Notes: generated by a model not told the origin, from the sequence alone. A stretch of 64,000 nt of DNA from JAJFKX01 sp965230265 (GCA_965230265.1 OZ245999.1:3348001-3412000), one strand, 5' to 3'. Shown: positions 17,595-27,813, counted from the stretch's first letter. Numbers and translations: made by a program.

Positions 17595-18617
17595 TTAAGG
17601 CTTCTGCATCGCGCGAATACCCAGACGCTTGAACAATTGACGGTCGGCATCGGCTTCAGGGTTTTCGGTGGTCAGCAGCTTGTCACCATAAAAAATCGAA
17701 TTGGCACCCGCTAAAAAACACAGAGATTGCATCTCGTCGGTCATATCGGTACGTCCGGCTGATAAACGCACCATGGACTTTGGCATCATGATTCTGGCGG
17801 TAGCAATGGTGCGAACAAACTCTAAAGGATCCAGCTCATCAGTACCGTGTAATGGTGTGCCTTTGACCTGAACCAGTTTATTGATCGGTACGCTTTGCGG
17901 GTGTTCGGGTAGATTGGCCAGTTGCTGCAGCAGACCCAGACGATCCGAACGTTTTTCACCCATACCGATAATGCCGCCTGAGCAGGTTTTCATTCCCGCG
18001 TTGCGCACCTGCTCCAGCGTATCCAGACGTTCCTGATAGGTTCGTGTGGTGATGACTTCTTTATAATATTCCGGTGAGCTGTCCAGGTTGTGGTTGTAAT
18101 AATCCAGACCGGCTGCTTTAAGTTTATGGGCCTGTTTTTCGGTCAACATGCCCAATGTCAGACAGGTCTCCATGCCTTCATCACGCACGGCCTCAACCAG
18201 CTCAATGACTTTATCGATATTTCGGTCGGTCGGTTGCCGCCATGCACCGCCCATACAAAAACGGCTGGCACCGGCCTGCTTGGCCGCACGTGCAGCATCC
18301 ACAACGGTTTGCTTGTCCATCAGTTTTTCACGTTCCAGCCCGGTGTTGTAATGCACGCTTTGCGGACAGTATTTGCAATCTTCCGGACAGGCACCGGTTT
18401 TGATGCTTAACAGCGTGCTGATCTGTACCTCATTGGCATCAAAGTGCTGACGGTGAACCTGTTGTGCCTGCCATAGCAGATCATTGAAGGGCTGTTGGTA
18501 AATGGTTTCAATCTGATCCAGTGTCCAGTCATGACGCAGGACTGACTCGTCAGCAGACGGGTTTTTATTGGATGCTGTCGCTGATGCAAGGGACAGATTT
18601 TCGATGCTCGCCGACAT
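17595..18617 (-). CDS. bioB: Biotin synthase
   Basis: A 340-aa radical SAM enzyme that inserts sulfur into dethiobiotin. It carries the radical cluster motif CPEDCKYC, then GASRFCMGGAWR, YYNHNLDSSPEYY and LSAGRTDM, all standard for BioB. The ATG at 18617 is chosen over the GTG at 18623 because GGGAAG lies five bases ahead of it. It heads the biotin operon. No clear BirA operator is visible upstream; the 276-bp gap to the next gene contains a 12-bp palindrome and a REPIN. A bioA gene is absent from the window. Confidence 0.96.
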   Translation of the reverse strand: MSASIENLSLASATASNKNPSADESVLRHDWTLDQIETIYQQPFNDLLWQAQQVHRQHFDANEVQISTLLSIKTGACPEDCKYCPQSVHYNTGLEREKLMDKQTVVDAARAAKQAGASRFCMGGAWRQPTDRNIDKVIELVEAVRDEGMETCLTLGMLTEKQAHKLKAAGLDYYNHNLDSSPEYYKEVITTRTYQERLDTLEQVRNAGMKTCSGGIIGMGEKRSDRLGLLQQLANLPEHPQSVPINKLVQVKGTPLHGTDELDPLEFVRTIATARIMMPKSMVRLSAGRTDMTDEMQSLCFLAGANSIFYGDKLLTTENPEADADRQLFKRLGIRAMQKP

Positions 18618-18736
18618 GGGCACTTCCCGAAATAGATTAAGCCGATGAGTATGTGAAGCTGGCGCAGGGCTGTCAACCTTTGGGTGGTTATTTTTAATCG
18701 GACTGGTGATGGTTTTAGTGTGGTGAGTGGACGTTG

Positions 18737-18748
18737 TTTAACGTTAAA
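18737..18748. promoter_or_regulatory. Palindrome TTTAACGTTAAA upstream of bioB
   Basis: A perfect 12-bp palindrome with AT-rich flanks, about 120 bp ahead of the bioB start. It could be an operator, but it does not resemble a BirA box and nothing else supports it. Confidence 0.25.
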
Positions 18749-18786
18749 TACATAAACCCATACCCCGCCTATTTTTATTGATTGAA

Positions 18787-18897
18787 GTAGGTCGGTTTAG
18801 AACCATAGGTTCGTAAACCGACAAAACACGAGATTGAAGCTGGAAGCGAATGGATGCAATGGTTGTCGACCTACGGCTGCGTCTAAGCCGACCTAAC
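18787..18897. repeat. REPIN, GTAGGTCGGTTTA family (copy 1)
   Basis: Two REP-like hairpins in opposite orientation. The first is GTCGGTTTA-GAACC-ATA-GGTTC-G-TAAACCGAC, a nearly perfect stem-loop; the second ends in CTAAGCCGACCTAAC. The ends mirror each other. Related sequences occur at 26745 and 27659, so this is a dispersed family rather than a local terminator. Confidence 0.8.
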
Positions 18898-18899
18898 GG

Positions 18900-20255
18900 T
18901 CAATGCAATTGAACGGCAACGGCTCGCCCCATAAAAACCGCACCGAGCAATTGATAGCCTGCCGGCCACTGCTGCAGAAACTCCTGCCAGGCTTTCCATT
19001 CGTGTTCCTGGTAGCCGTGATAGCCGATCAGCTCATCAAATTGCACTACAGTGCCAGACTGACAGCGTTGTTGCAGCGTATCCAGCACGGTTTTTGTGGA
19101 GCTGTACAGGTCACAGTCAATATGAATAAATGCGGCCTTAGCAGTGTCGTTTTGCTGCACCAGTTTCGGCAAAGTGTCCTCGAACCAGCCAGCATGCAGC
19201 GTCACATTGGCAGGCACTTGCGGTTGTTGGTGATCGGTGGAATAGCTGCCTTTGGCTTCATTGTTTGACCAGTCTTCCGGCAGGCCTTCAAAGCTGTCAA
19301 AACCATGCACATGAAAACCACCTGCTGCGGCGGTTTGCGCCAGTATATTCAGGCTGCGGCCATGAAATACACCGAACTCCATAAACCAGTCATCCACCGA
19401 AAAGGCGTTAATGGCCTGCTGCATGGCATGCACCAGCAACCGGGTGGAGCTACCGAAAAAAGGGATGTCACCATGTTGCTGCAGCCACTGCAGTGATTGC
19501 AAATGGGCTTCATCCAATGCCACATTGCGGGCGCTGGAAGGGTTGTTGGCTTTGCGAGGCGGTGCTGCATTGCGGGCTGCGGTGGCTGCATCAGGGTCGC
19601 GTAACTGATTAATCAGCAGCATGCCTCTTAATAGACCGGGGTGTACTGTCTCAAGCTTGGATTGACAGGTTTCCAGCCGCGCAGCAGCGGTATCCAGTTG
19701 ACCATCGGCGACCAGAAAAGCATTGTCCATAATGGTCGTCACCGGGTCGGTATCGACCCATTGCTGGCATTGTTGGCGTTGTTGATCGGATGCATCAAAG
19801 TGACCTGCGCGCTCCAGACATTGCCACAGTGACAACTGTGCTTCTGAATGCTGCGGGTTGCTGACAACAAATGGTTGCAGACGTTTAATCGCTGCCTCAT
19901 ATTCCCCGGCCCCCCATTCACAGCGCGACATCGAGACCACATTCGTGGCGCCGTCGGGGTCTATCTGTTTCAACAATTTCAAAGCGGGTTTCCAGGCCTG
20001 CATGGACATCAAGGCATTGACGACCTGTTTACGCAGTTCCGGCTCGGCCAGGCCCATTGCAGCGGCTTGCTGCAGGGCATCCACCGCTGCAGGATTATCG
20101 CCTATGGCCTGGTACCAGGCAGCCGAAACAAACCAGACTTTTGCAGTGCTGCTGTGCGTTTGGCGCAGTTTGTCCAGTATGCGGCCTGCATAATCGAGCT
20201 GACCGCGTAAAATGGCTTTTTGGGCCTGCTGTAATTGTTGCTGCAATGAATCCAT
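18900..20255 (-). CDS. TPR protein with a TylF-type methyltransferase domain
   Basis: A 451-aa fusion. Residues 1 to about 200 are tetratricopeptide-like helices (LQQAQKAILRGQLDYAGRIL and following). Residues of about 255-450 resemble the macrocin O-methyltransferase/TylF family: MEFGVFHGRSLNILAQTA, HGFDSFEGLPEDW and the metal-binding AAFIHIDCDLYSSTKTVL with FDELIGYHGYQEHEWKAW. TylF relatives methylate sugar hydroxyls of natural products or cell-surface glycans; the substrate here is unknown. It lies between the REPIN and the divergent comF gene. Confidence 0.82.
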   Translation of the reverse strand: MDSLQQQLQQAQKAILRGQLDYAGRILDKLRQTHSSTAKVWFVSAAWYQAIGDNPAAVDALQQAAAMGLAEPELRKQVVNALMSMQAWKPALKLLKQIDPDGATNVVSMSRCEWGAGEYEAAIKRLQPFVVSNPQHSEAQLSLWQCLERAGHFDASDQQRQQCQQWVDTDPVTTIMDNAFLVADGQLDTAAARLETCQSKLETVHPGLLRGMLLINQLRDPDAATAARNAAPPRKANNPSSARNVALDEAHLQSLQWLQQHGDIPFFGSSTRLLVHAMQQAINAFSVDDWFMEFGVFHGRSLNILAQTAAAGGFHVHGFDSFEGLPEDWSNNEAKGSYSTDHQQPQVPANVTLHAGWFEDTLPKLVQQNDTAKAAFIHIDCDLYSSTKTVLDTLQQRCQSGTVVQFDELIGYHGYQEHEWKAWQEFLQQWPAGYQLLGAVFMGRAVAVQLH

Positions 20256-20385
20256 AGTGGCTGCTGTTAAAAAGTGCCCGACAGTATGGAAAGGACGTAT
20301 TAAGGTGTCAATATTGGCAGTGCAATATTCGGATACCCAGAACAGTTATTTGAGCGGCCATAACGGATAAGCTACTCAGCAAAAT

Positions 20386-21144
20386 ATGAAGCAACAAGGT
20401 ATCAAAGGATTGATTCAGCGCCAGGCACAGGCGCTGTGGTTTGGACTGTTCCCACCCTGCTGTCAGCTTTGTGGTCAGCCTGCCGATCAGCGTATGGATA
20501 TCTGCAGCGGTTGCCGCACAGACTTAACGCGTTTGACGACTTGCTGCGCTCGTTGCGCCGAACCTTTGGCTGACAGCAGCAGTTTGTGCGGCCGTTGTCA
20601 GCAAAAACGGCCATTTTTCGATAGCGTATTTGCACCGTTTATTTATACCCCGCCATTAACGCGTTTGATCACCGCATTTAAGTACCGAAGGCAAACCAGT
20701 GCGGGGCATAGTTTGGGCATGTTACTGACCGAAGCGGTAATTAATGAATACCATAAAGACCAACTCGAGCTACCAGACTGTCTGGTACCAATTCCATTGC
20801 ACCCCTGGCGGCAGTTACGCCGGGGATTTAATCAATCCAGTGTTCTGGCGCGTGATATCGCTCGGGGTTTTAAATCCAACACGATTGACTTACCGGTAGA
20901 TCAACACCTGTTGCAACGCACCCGCCGGACCCAACCTCAGTCGGGCTTGAGTCTGGTAGAACGGCGCAAGAATTTAAAAAACGCTTTTCAGATTAACGGT
21001 AAACCACCCCAACGGGTAGCGCTGGTTGACGATGTGATGACCAGTGGCAGCACAGCAAACGAATGCGCACGGGCTTTGAAACAGGCAGGTTGTGAGGTGG
21101 TGCAGGTGTGGGTGGTGGCACGTGCAGAGCGGCCCAGGAAATAA
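20386..21144 (+). CDS. comF: ComF-family phosphoribosyltransferase-like protein
   Basis: A 252-aa ComF/GntX protein. The N-terminus holds a zinc-ribbon-like set of Cys pairs (CCQLCGQ, CSGC, CCARCAEP, CGRC) at about residues 24-75. The C-terminus is a type I phosphoribosyltransferase fold with the PRPP motif ALVDDVMTSGSTANECARAL. Members are needed for DNA uptake in competent species, while many gammaproteobacteria keep it next to bioB, as nearly seen here. Confidence 0.92.
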   Translation: MKQQGIKGLIQRQAQALWFGLFPPCCQLCGQPADQRMDICSGCRTDLTRLTTCCARCAEPLADSSSLCGRCQQKRPFFDSVFAPFIYTPPLTRLITAFKYRRQTSAGHSLGMLLTEAVINEYHKDQLELPDCLVPIPLHPWRQLRRGFNQSSVLARDIARGFKSNTIDLPVDQHLLQRTRRTQPQSGLSLVERRKNLKNAFQINGKPPQRVALVDDVMTSGSTANECARALKQAGCEVVQVWVVARAERPRK

Positions 21145-21178
21145 AAACTGGTTTAAAGGCTGATCTGCTATTTGATAT

Positions 21179-21592
21179 TTAAACGGCCTGCTTTGTCACT
21201 CTATCCGGAAGCAAAAACTGCCCGCGTGCCATAGCAGAGGTTAACCGTTCTTGTGTATACCAGGTTTTGAGTACGCTCTTGTCGAGCAGATCAGGATTGC
21301 TGGCAATAAAACCGTCAAGGTCATCCCTATCGAATAGAGATTTTCGCTCTGCGATCAGACTCATAAAAGCAATGGTGATTGTTGCGTTGTACTTTTCAGG
21401 CACGCCAACACTTTCTGCCATTGCGCGAATGGTGCAGGCGTATCGGTTACAGGCATCGACAAAGTCATATTTTTTCAGCATCTCAAAGGCCACCAGAATA
21501 TGGTCTTTGTGATGAAAATCGGGTGCTGAAATCTGGCGTGCTTCGAACTGCTCCAGTAATTGAGCCGAATTATTCATTGTTGTTACGCTCAT
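21179..21592 (-). CDS. Conserved protein of unknown function (FHHKDH motif)
   Basis: A 137-aa mostly helical soluble protein. A His-rich motif SAPDFHHKDHILVAFEML (about residues 21-38) is followed by EKYNATITIAFMSLIAER. From memory, this pattern recurs in a widespread unnamed family of about 150 residues. No catalytic role can be assigned; the spaced histidines could bind a metal. An alternative ATG is at 21577. It overlaps the end of the RHH-like regulator gene, so the two form one operon. Confidence 0.7.
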   Translation of the reverse strand: MSVTTMNNSAQLLEQFEARQISAPDFHHKDHILVAFEMLKKYDFVDACNRYACTIRAMAESVGVPEKYNATITIAFMSLIAERKSLFDRDDLDGFIASNPDLLDKSVLKTWYTQERLTSAMARGQFLLPDRVTKQAV

Positions 21593-21827
21593 CCAGTTTG
21601 TGACTGTCAGCCGCTGTCAGATCGAGTTCATAAACATCTTTAAGCTTTTCGATTTTGCTGAGTGTGCCATCCGAAAAAGGCGTTTTTCCCTCAAAGCAAT
21701 GCAATGCCATGCCTTCAAGCAGGTCGCCCAAAGACATATCCAGCTGCTCGGCCAGAGCCTTTAATACTTTTAGCAGGCGTTTTTCTATGCGTACGCCGGT
21801 CTGAACGCGTTGGATCATTTTTGACAT
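21570..21827 (-). CDS. Small ribbon-helix-helix-like DNA-binding protein
   Basis: An 85-residue protein (start ATG 21827). The core QTGVRIEKRLLKVLKALAEQ and LDMSLGDLLEGMALHCFEG looks like a ribbon-helix-helix fold (strand, then two helices), followed by a charged tail (KIEKLKDVYELDLTAADSH). A longer frame starts at 21854 but lies inside the predicted promoter. It precedes and overlaps the FHHKDH gene, an arrangement like regulator plus effector or antitoxin plus toxin, though no toxin fold is seen. Confidence 0.7.
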   Translation of the reverse strand: MSKMIQRVQTGVRIEKRLLKVLKALAEQLDMSLGDLLEGMALHCFEGKTPFSDGTLSKIEKLKDVYELDLTAADSHKLDERNNNE

Positions 21828-21833
21828 GCTGTT

Positions 21834-21862
21834 ATTGTGGTACCAATGTACCAATATGTCAA
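21834..21862 (-). promoter_or_regulatory. Promoter with ATTGGTAC direct repeats
   Basis: On the minus strand TTGACA (21857-21862), a 17-bp spacer and CACAAT (21834-21839). The spacer contains two copies of ATTGGTAC in tandem, the second extended to the palindrome GGTACC. The site is placed to be repressed by the RHH-like product. The predicted start is at about 21827, the first base of the gene. Confidence 0.55.
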
Positions 21863-21971
21863 GATAACACTTGTCTAGTTGATAGCTGTGGGAGTACTAC
21901 GGTTGCAGTATGAGGGTATGCAATGGGGCAAATGTTCCGCCATGCAACGCTATTTAAAAGCGATACAATGC

Positions 21972-22003
21972 CAGCAAGCACCCATAGAGATGGGTGCTTG
22001 CTG
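21972..22003 (-). terminator. Strong hairpin downstream of the 256-aa gene
   Basis: A perfect 14-bp stem CAGCAAGCACCCAT/ATGGGTGCTTGCTG with loop AGAG. On the minus strand it follows the stop of the 256-aa gene by 32 bp; the nearest T run is about ten bases further, so termination is likely but not textbook. Confidence 0.6.
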
Positions 22004-22035
22004 AGTCTTGGAGACTTGTTGCGAGGCGTTGTTGT

Positions 22036-22806
22036 CTACCTGGGGTTTGGAATCGCCAGGTAGGGGCCGATCGTGAGTGGCGGCACTGAGTTTCCATGCG
22101 TGGTGAAGGAGGCCCATTGGTAGTTATCCTTACGCACTTTGGCGCCCTCGTCAGGTCTGAGCCAGGTGGTTGCCCAGTATTTGGCACGAATGCGCCATTG
22201 GGCACCGCCATCAATGGGCTCCAGCACCATCGAGGCCTTTTCGGCTTCCTCACGGTATGTGGTGAACTTCCCATAGTGATCTTTGAACGTGTCACCGACG
22301 CGGTTATCTGTCGGATCCCTGGCAACCAGATACGATGTTTCTCCAAAGTCTGCCTGGATCAGGAAGCTCATACCTCGCCCGGGCACGATTTTTAAATTGG
22401 TCTGCTCGACGGGGTTGGTGATTGGTTTACCGGCACCGAAGATCGCCCATTGGTAAGAATCCTTGGTCACCGGTTTCTGCGGGCACAGAAACGATGTCAC
22501 CTCGGCTTCCAGCATTACCTGCACTTTAAACCCGCTGACAATATGCCTGATCATGGCGTGGCAACATTGTTTCATGATTTGGTCGCCGTATTTCAGCGGC
22601 TTAAGGGCAAAGGCCAGATTCAAAAGTCTCGGGCTGCCGGCCACTTGTTTGCGTTTGAAAAACTGCTGAACGGCCGCGTATCCATCGGTTGAATGTCCGC
22701 TCCAAATCTTATCGACAAGGTTTGCGCTGTCAGTTATCAAGTCTTTCTCGAATAGCCGCAGGGCAAGTCCGATATCGGCTGCTGTATTTTCACTGGTTGT
22801 TGTCAT
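22036..22806 (-). CDS. Hypothetical protein, 256 aa
   Basis: A soluble 256-aa protein without signal peptide or recognisable domain. A strong ribosome-binding site GGAGGG precedes the ATG. Two similar segments occur (KDSYQWAIFGAGKPIT near residue 115 and KDNYQWASFTTHGNSVPP near 230), hinting at an internal duplication of beta-rich units. The N-terminal third is helical. It is a single gene between a hairpin and an AT-rich region, possibly acquired by transfer. No function is proposed. Confidence 0.65.
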   Translation of the reverse strand: MTTTSENTAADIGLALRLFEKDLITDSANLVDKIWSGHSTDGYAAVQQFFKRKQVAGSPRLLNLAFALKPLKYGDQIMKQCCHAMIRHIVSGFKVQVMLEAEVTSFLCPQKPVTKDSYQWAIFGAGKPITNPVEQTNLKIVPGRGMSFLIQADFGETSYLVARDPTDNRVGDTFKDHYGKFTTYREEAEKASMVLEPIDGGAQWRIRAKYWATTWLRPDEGAKVRKDNYQWASFTTHGNSVPPLTIGPYLAIPNPR

Positions 22807-22957
22807 GCTCCCTCCATCTTTATTAAAAATTATTATTTGGAGGCGGTATCTTATCGTATTCTATGAGAGCTACGACAACCCAGGTTTTTGTAGGCGGTTA
22901 GAATGGAGGTGATTTCAATTGAGAGCGAAGGAAGCCGATGTATTTATTCACTGAAAT

Positions 22958-23242
22958 TTAGTGGAGAAAACCAAGTTGCAAAACATTGGCTATTATGAAA
23001 AAAGTTATAAATACAACCAGTACAGCACAGACAGTTTTTACAGCCAAGTTTTTATCGTAAATCATAGTATAAATAAGAAGCACAAAGATTGATGCAATAA
23101 GTGTTAGCACTAACGCGACTGCTGTATATGTCATCGATATTTCAAAAATGCTTCCTTGTCCAAGATACAAGCCAACAAAAAAACCTAAAATAGCCAGAGT
23201 AAGAAGAGCTAAGATCAAATACCTTAGAAGAGATTGATTCAT
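22958..23242 (-). CDS. Small membrane protein, three transmembrane helices
   Basis: A 94-aa hydrophobic protein with helices at about residues 7-29, 36-60 and 68-90, and short charged loops (YDKN). No family is recognised. The ATG at 23242 has only weak upstream signals. It lies in an AT-rich stretch (22.8-23.4 kb) between the hypothetical gene and ubiA. Confidence 0.55.
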   Translation of the reverse strand: MNQSLLRYLILALLTLAILGFFVGLYLGQGSIFEISMTYTAVALVLTLIASIFVLLIYTMIYDKNLAVKTVCAVLVVFITFFIIANVLQLGFLH

Positions 23243-23449
23243 AATGTTTTGTGCCCTATTTTAAATAGTAATTATCAAATCTGACGTACTGCCCAGTGTA
23301 ATTAACTTTAATTAATTACCCATCCAATTTATTAATAATTTAAATAGAGAAACTTACCTTTCAACGAGTATTGTTAATATGGTATGAGTCCTTTTGAGAT
23401 GATATTTTGGGCGGTTGCTTGCATTGATTAGAAGAATTTAATAAGCATT

Positions 23450-24301
23450 TCAAACCAAAAAATACAAAACCAGCCCTACAAATAAAACCAACCCAACGCG
23501 ATTATTCTGCAAAAATGCTTTAAAACAATCATCAGCCTCTCGCTGACGAATCAATTGCTGTTGTTGAAAAAACAATCCGGCAATGATCAGCACTGCCAGG
23601 TCAACCGGCCAGACCGGTCCCTGATTTAAATATCGGTGAATAAATACCATCAACAACGCAATCATCAGCACCTGCAAAATGCCGATAATCAGACGGTCAT
23701 GTTTGCCAAATAACAGAGCGGTGGATTTCACCCCGATTTTGCGGTCATCGTCACGATCGGCCATGGCATATTCGGTATCGTAAATCACCGTCCAGATAAT
23801 ATTAATGGCCAGCAGCCACCATGCCTCGGCTGGAACATCACCGGTCTGTGCGGCAAAGACCATTGGAATCGACCAGGCAAAGGCGATGCCTAAAATCAAT
23901 TGTGGCAGGTGGGTGAAGCGTTTGAAAAATGGGTAACTGGCGGCCAGTGCAGCACCAACAAATGACAGTTGTATGGTGAGCCAGTTGGTTTGCAGTACCA
24001 GTAAAAAAGCCAGAACCAGCAATCCGAAAAATAAAACCAATGCATGCTGCGGCTTAATTTCTCCGGCGGCGATGGGCCGTATTTTGGTGCGGGCGACGTG
24101 TGGGTCGAAATCCCGGTCGGCGTAATCGTTAATCACGCAGCCTGCCGCACGCATCACCACCACACCGGTTAAAAAAATCAAGACATTTTTTAAAGAGGGT
24201 CTGCCATTACCAGCCACCAGTAAAGCCCAGGCCGTTGGCCATAACAACAACAAAATGCCAATAGGCCGATCAAAGCGCATCAATCGCAGCCAGCGATTCA
24301 T
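23450..24301 (-). CDS. ubiA: 4-hydroxybenzoate polyprenyltransferase
   Basis: A 283-aa integral membrane prenyltransferase of ubiquinone synthesis. The two Asp-rich Mg-diphosphate motifs are NDYADRDFD and DTEYAMADRDDD, with family signatures RFDRPIGILLLLWPTAWAL and about eight helices. The ATG at 24301 overlaps the stop of the glycosyltransferase gene (ATGA), so it is translated with it. The usual partner ubiC is not adjacent. Confidence 0.95.
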   Translation of the reverse strand: MNRWLRLMRFDRPIGILLLLWPTAWALLVAGNGRPSLKNVLIFLTGVVVMRAAGCVINDYADRDFDPHVARTKIRPIAAGEIKPQHALVLFFGLLVLAFLLVLQTNWLTIQLSFVGAALAASYPFFKRFTHLPQLILGIAFAWSIPMVFAAQTGDVPAEAWWLLAINIIWTVIYDTEYAMADRDDDRKIGVKSTALLFGKHDRLIIGILQVLMIALLMVFIHRYLNQGPVWPVDLAVLIIAGLFFQQQQLIRQREADDCFKAFLQNNRVGLVLFVGLVLYFLV

Positions 24302-25338
24302 GACTGAAGGTTTCCTTGCCTGTCCGGCCACAAGGTATCGGTCAAAGTCTGATGGTTGTCCCAGTCTCCGGCGCTGATCCAGTCCGCCAGTGGTTCCATC
24401 ACCTCTGGCCAGTTGCTGGGAGCAATGGCTGGCATCTCCAGCCAGCGGCTGACACTGTCTGTATTCAGCTGCGCCATCCAGTGCCCCAACTGCAATTGCT
24501 CCAATGCGACGGCATTGGATTCCTGCTCGACCTGTCCGGTCAATGGCTTAACCAGCAATTTCTTGCCCAGATGCAAGGCTTCGGAAGCCAGTGAGAAACC
24601 GGCATTGCCAATCACGCCGCGACTGCTGGCCAGGTCATCAATAAAGCCCTGACGGTCAATTTTGCACAGTTGAACGTTATCAACCTGTCCCTGTTCGGGC
24701 GTGCCGGTGTAAAGCTTGAATAGCTGCTCAGGAAACTGTTTCAGTAAAGCCAGGACTTCATCCTGCTTCTCGAATGGTAGATATACCAGAAAGTGTTCGC
24801 CGTTTGTGGGCATCAGTGTATAAACATCATCGGCCACAGTGGGCGGCAGCAATGGCTGGTCAAAATGGTGCCAGTGCGAACCCATGGCATATTTCACGGG
24901 TGCGAAAGTGTTGGTGACCCAGTGCGCCAGGCGATTGCCCGGTGATTTGGGCACATCATGAATAAAGGCATACAAGTGACCGATGCCAATGGACGGCATG
25001 CCACGTCGATGTGCCATCCATGCGGTAATGGGTTCGTAATCGCTGATCACCAGATCATAATTGCGCCAGTCCAGCCGACGAACCGCATTCAAAAACGCCA
25101 GCGGCTTGTTCTCCCAAATGGTGTGCCAGTAACTGATTTTTCCGGCCCGGCTGGCAAAGGACAGTCCGGGGTGGGTTTCACAGGGCTCAAACTGCTCGGT
25201 TTTCCAGCGTTGTTTGATGGTTGGACCGGACAACAGGCAATAAACATCATGGCCGCGTGCCCGCAGCTTGGACAGCAACGTGCTGGAACGGACAATATGA
25301 CCATTGCCCGTGGTTTGTACGCCCAGCAGTATTTTCAA
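24298..25338 (-). CDS. MurG/MJ1255-like glycosyltransferase
   Basis: A 346-aa GT-B glycosyltransferase. It opens with KILLGVQTTGNGHIVRSSTL, the Gly-rich loop of the MurG-type fold, and has a C-terminal donor-site half with GVIGNAGFSLASEALHLGKK and KPLTGQVEQESNA. The start is a TTG with AGGA six bases ahead; no ATG is available. It lies 41 bp after a UDP-sulfoquinovose synthase gene and may transfer sulfoquinovose to a lipid or another acceptor. That role is inferred from context only. Confidence 0.75.
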   Translation of the reverse strand: MKILLGVQTTGNGHIVRSSTLLSKLRARGHDVYCLLSGPTIKQRWKTEQFEPCETHPGLSFASRAGKISYWHTIWENKPLAFLNAVRRLDWRNYDLVISDYEPITAWMAHRRGMPSIGIGHLYAFIHDVPKSPGNRLAHWVTNTFAPVKYAMGSHWHHFDQPLLPPTVADDVYTLMPTNGEHFLVYLPFEKQDEVLALLKQFPEQLFKLYTGTPEQGQVDNVQLCKIDRQGFIDDLASSRGVIGNAGFSLASEALHLGKKLLVKPLTGQVEQESNAVALEQLQLGHWMAQLNTDSVSRWLEMPAIAPSNWPEVMEPLADWISAGDWDNHQTLTDTLWPDRQGNLQS

Positions 25339-25379
25339 AACCAGTCCTGTTGAATGCTTCAGAATCCAGAGTGAATGAA

Positions 25380-26609
<1,230 letters not shown>

Positions 26610-26744
26610 GTGCAAGCTCCCGCACAAAAGATAATGATCTATTCTACCAAGCCATGCTACATAATCCGATCGATAAGACCAATCGACTCGCAAATCAACA
26701 AGACATTTGCAATTGAAACGCCTGGGTTAGACTGGCTTTTCTTT

Positions 26745-26776
26745 TGTCGGTTTATGGCTGTGCCTAAACCGATCTA
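26745..26776. repeat. REP element, GTAGGTCGGTTTA family (single hairpin)
   Basis: TGTCGGTTTA-TGGC-TGT-GCC-TAAACCGATCTAC, one hairpin of the same family as the copies at 18787 and 27659, in reverse orientation. It lies between the divergent sqdB and tatD genes. Confidence 0.75.
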
Positions 26777-26854
26777 CGTTTCTTATTTGCCGACCCTATG
26801 ATGCAATGGTTCAGGACAGGTACAATGCGCCTTTTTTGCAATCGGCTTTTTCGC

Positions 26855-27652
26855 ATGCAGCTTATCGATATCGGTGCCAATCTGACCCATGAGAGTTTCG
26901 ACAGCGATCGGGAAACCGTGATTGAATCTGCACGGGCAGAAGGCGTGGTGCAGATGGTGGTTACTGGAGCCAGTGAGGCAGGCAGCATCAAAGCAGCAGA
27001 AATAGCGACAGCACACCCCGGCCAATTGTTTGCTACTGCTGGAATGCATCCACATCATGCCAGTGATTACAGTGCTGCGGTGGGCACACTGTTTCGGCAG
27101 TTGCTGGATAAGCCGGAAGTGGTGGCGGTGGGTGAAACCGGTCTGGATTATTTTCGTGACCTGTCACCCAGGGATATTCAACAGCAGGCGTTTGAAAGTC
27201 ATATCGAAATGGCCATCGAAACCGGTCTGCCAATGTTTTTACACCAACGCGAGGCACATGCGGACTTTCTGGCCATTTTAAAGCAACATCGCGATGCTCT
27301 CAGTGATGTGGTGGTGCACTGTTTCACCGATACCCATCAGGCGCTGCACGATTATCTCGATCTGGATTGCTATATCGGTATCACCGGCTGGTTATGTGAT
27401 GAGCGTCGTGGCAAACACTTAAAAGACAGTGTTATCGATATTCCCAAAGATCGGTTGCTGGTGGAAACCGATTCTCCCTATCTGAAACCGCGCAGCATGC
27501 GACCCAGAGTCGCCACACATCGTAATGAACCGAAATGGTTGCCCTGGATTGTCGGTGAGCTGGCAGCCTGCCGCAATGAAACACCGGTTCAGACCGCTGA
27601 GATAACCACTGCCAATGCACGACGGTTTTTCCGTTTACCGGCATTGGTCTGA
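26855..27652 (+). CDS. tatD: TatD-family metal-dependent DNase/hydrolase
   Basis: A 265-aa TIM-barrel hydrolase. It starts MQLIDIGANLTHESFD like TatD and has AGMHPHHASDY, the signature AVGETGLDYFRD, FLHQREAH, VVHCFTDT and the metal-site VETDSPYLKPR. TatD proteins are 3'-5' exonucleases linked to DNA repair. The start at 26855 is picked because the barrel begins there; the open frame extends 19 codons upstream without family likeness. Confidence 0.93.
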   Translation: MQLIDIGANLTHESFDSDRETVIESARAEGVVQMVVTGASEAGSIKAAEIATAHPGQLFATAGMHPHHASDYSAAVGTLFRQLLDKPEVVAVGETGLDYFRDLSPRDIQQQAFESHIEMAIETGLPMFLHQREAHADFLAILKQHRDALSDVVVHCFTDTHQALHDYLDLDCYIGITGWLCDERRGKHLKDSVIDIPKDRLLVETDSPYLKPRSMRPRVATHRNEPKWLPWIVGELAACRNETPVQTAEITTANARRFFRLPALV

Positions 27653-27658
27653 GTGAAA

Positions 27659-27770
27659 GTAGGTCGGTTTAGGCGAAGCTGTAAATCGACAAAGGAAAAT
27701 CGGTTTATTCTAGAGGTTTCAATGCCAAAGTATTGTCGGTATACGAGTTAATGGCTCTATACCGACCTAC
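27659..27770. repeat. REPIN, GTAGGTCGGTTTA family (copy 3, complete)
   Basis: A doublet: GTAGGTCGGTTTAGG-CGAAG-CTGTAAATCGACA (27659-27691) and TGTCGGTATACGAG-TTAATGG-CTCTATACCGACCTAC (27734-27770), inverted with respect to each other. The outermost ends GTAGGTCGG and CCGACCTAC are exact mirror images. Confidence 0.85.
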
Positions 27771-27813
27771 CTCATTTTATTAGCTGACCTTCAAATCATT
27801 AGCGCCTCAATAA

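Noticed and set aside
18624..18786. BirA operator ahead of bioB
   Set aside because: No pair of TTGTAAACC-like arms is visible; only an unrelated 12-bp palindrome and the REPIN lie there.
21179..21827. A classical toxin-antitoxin module
   Set aside because: The second protein shows no known toxin fold, so this is kept only as an open possibility in the findings.
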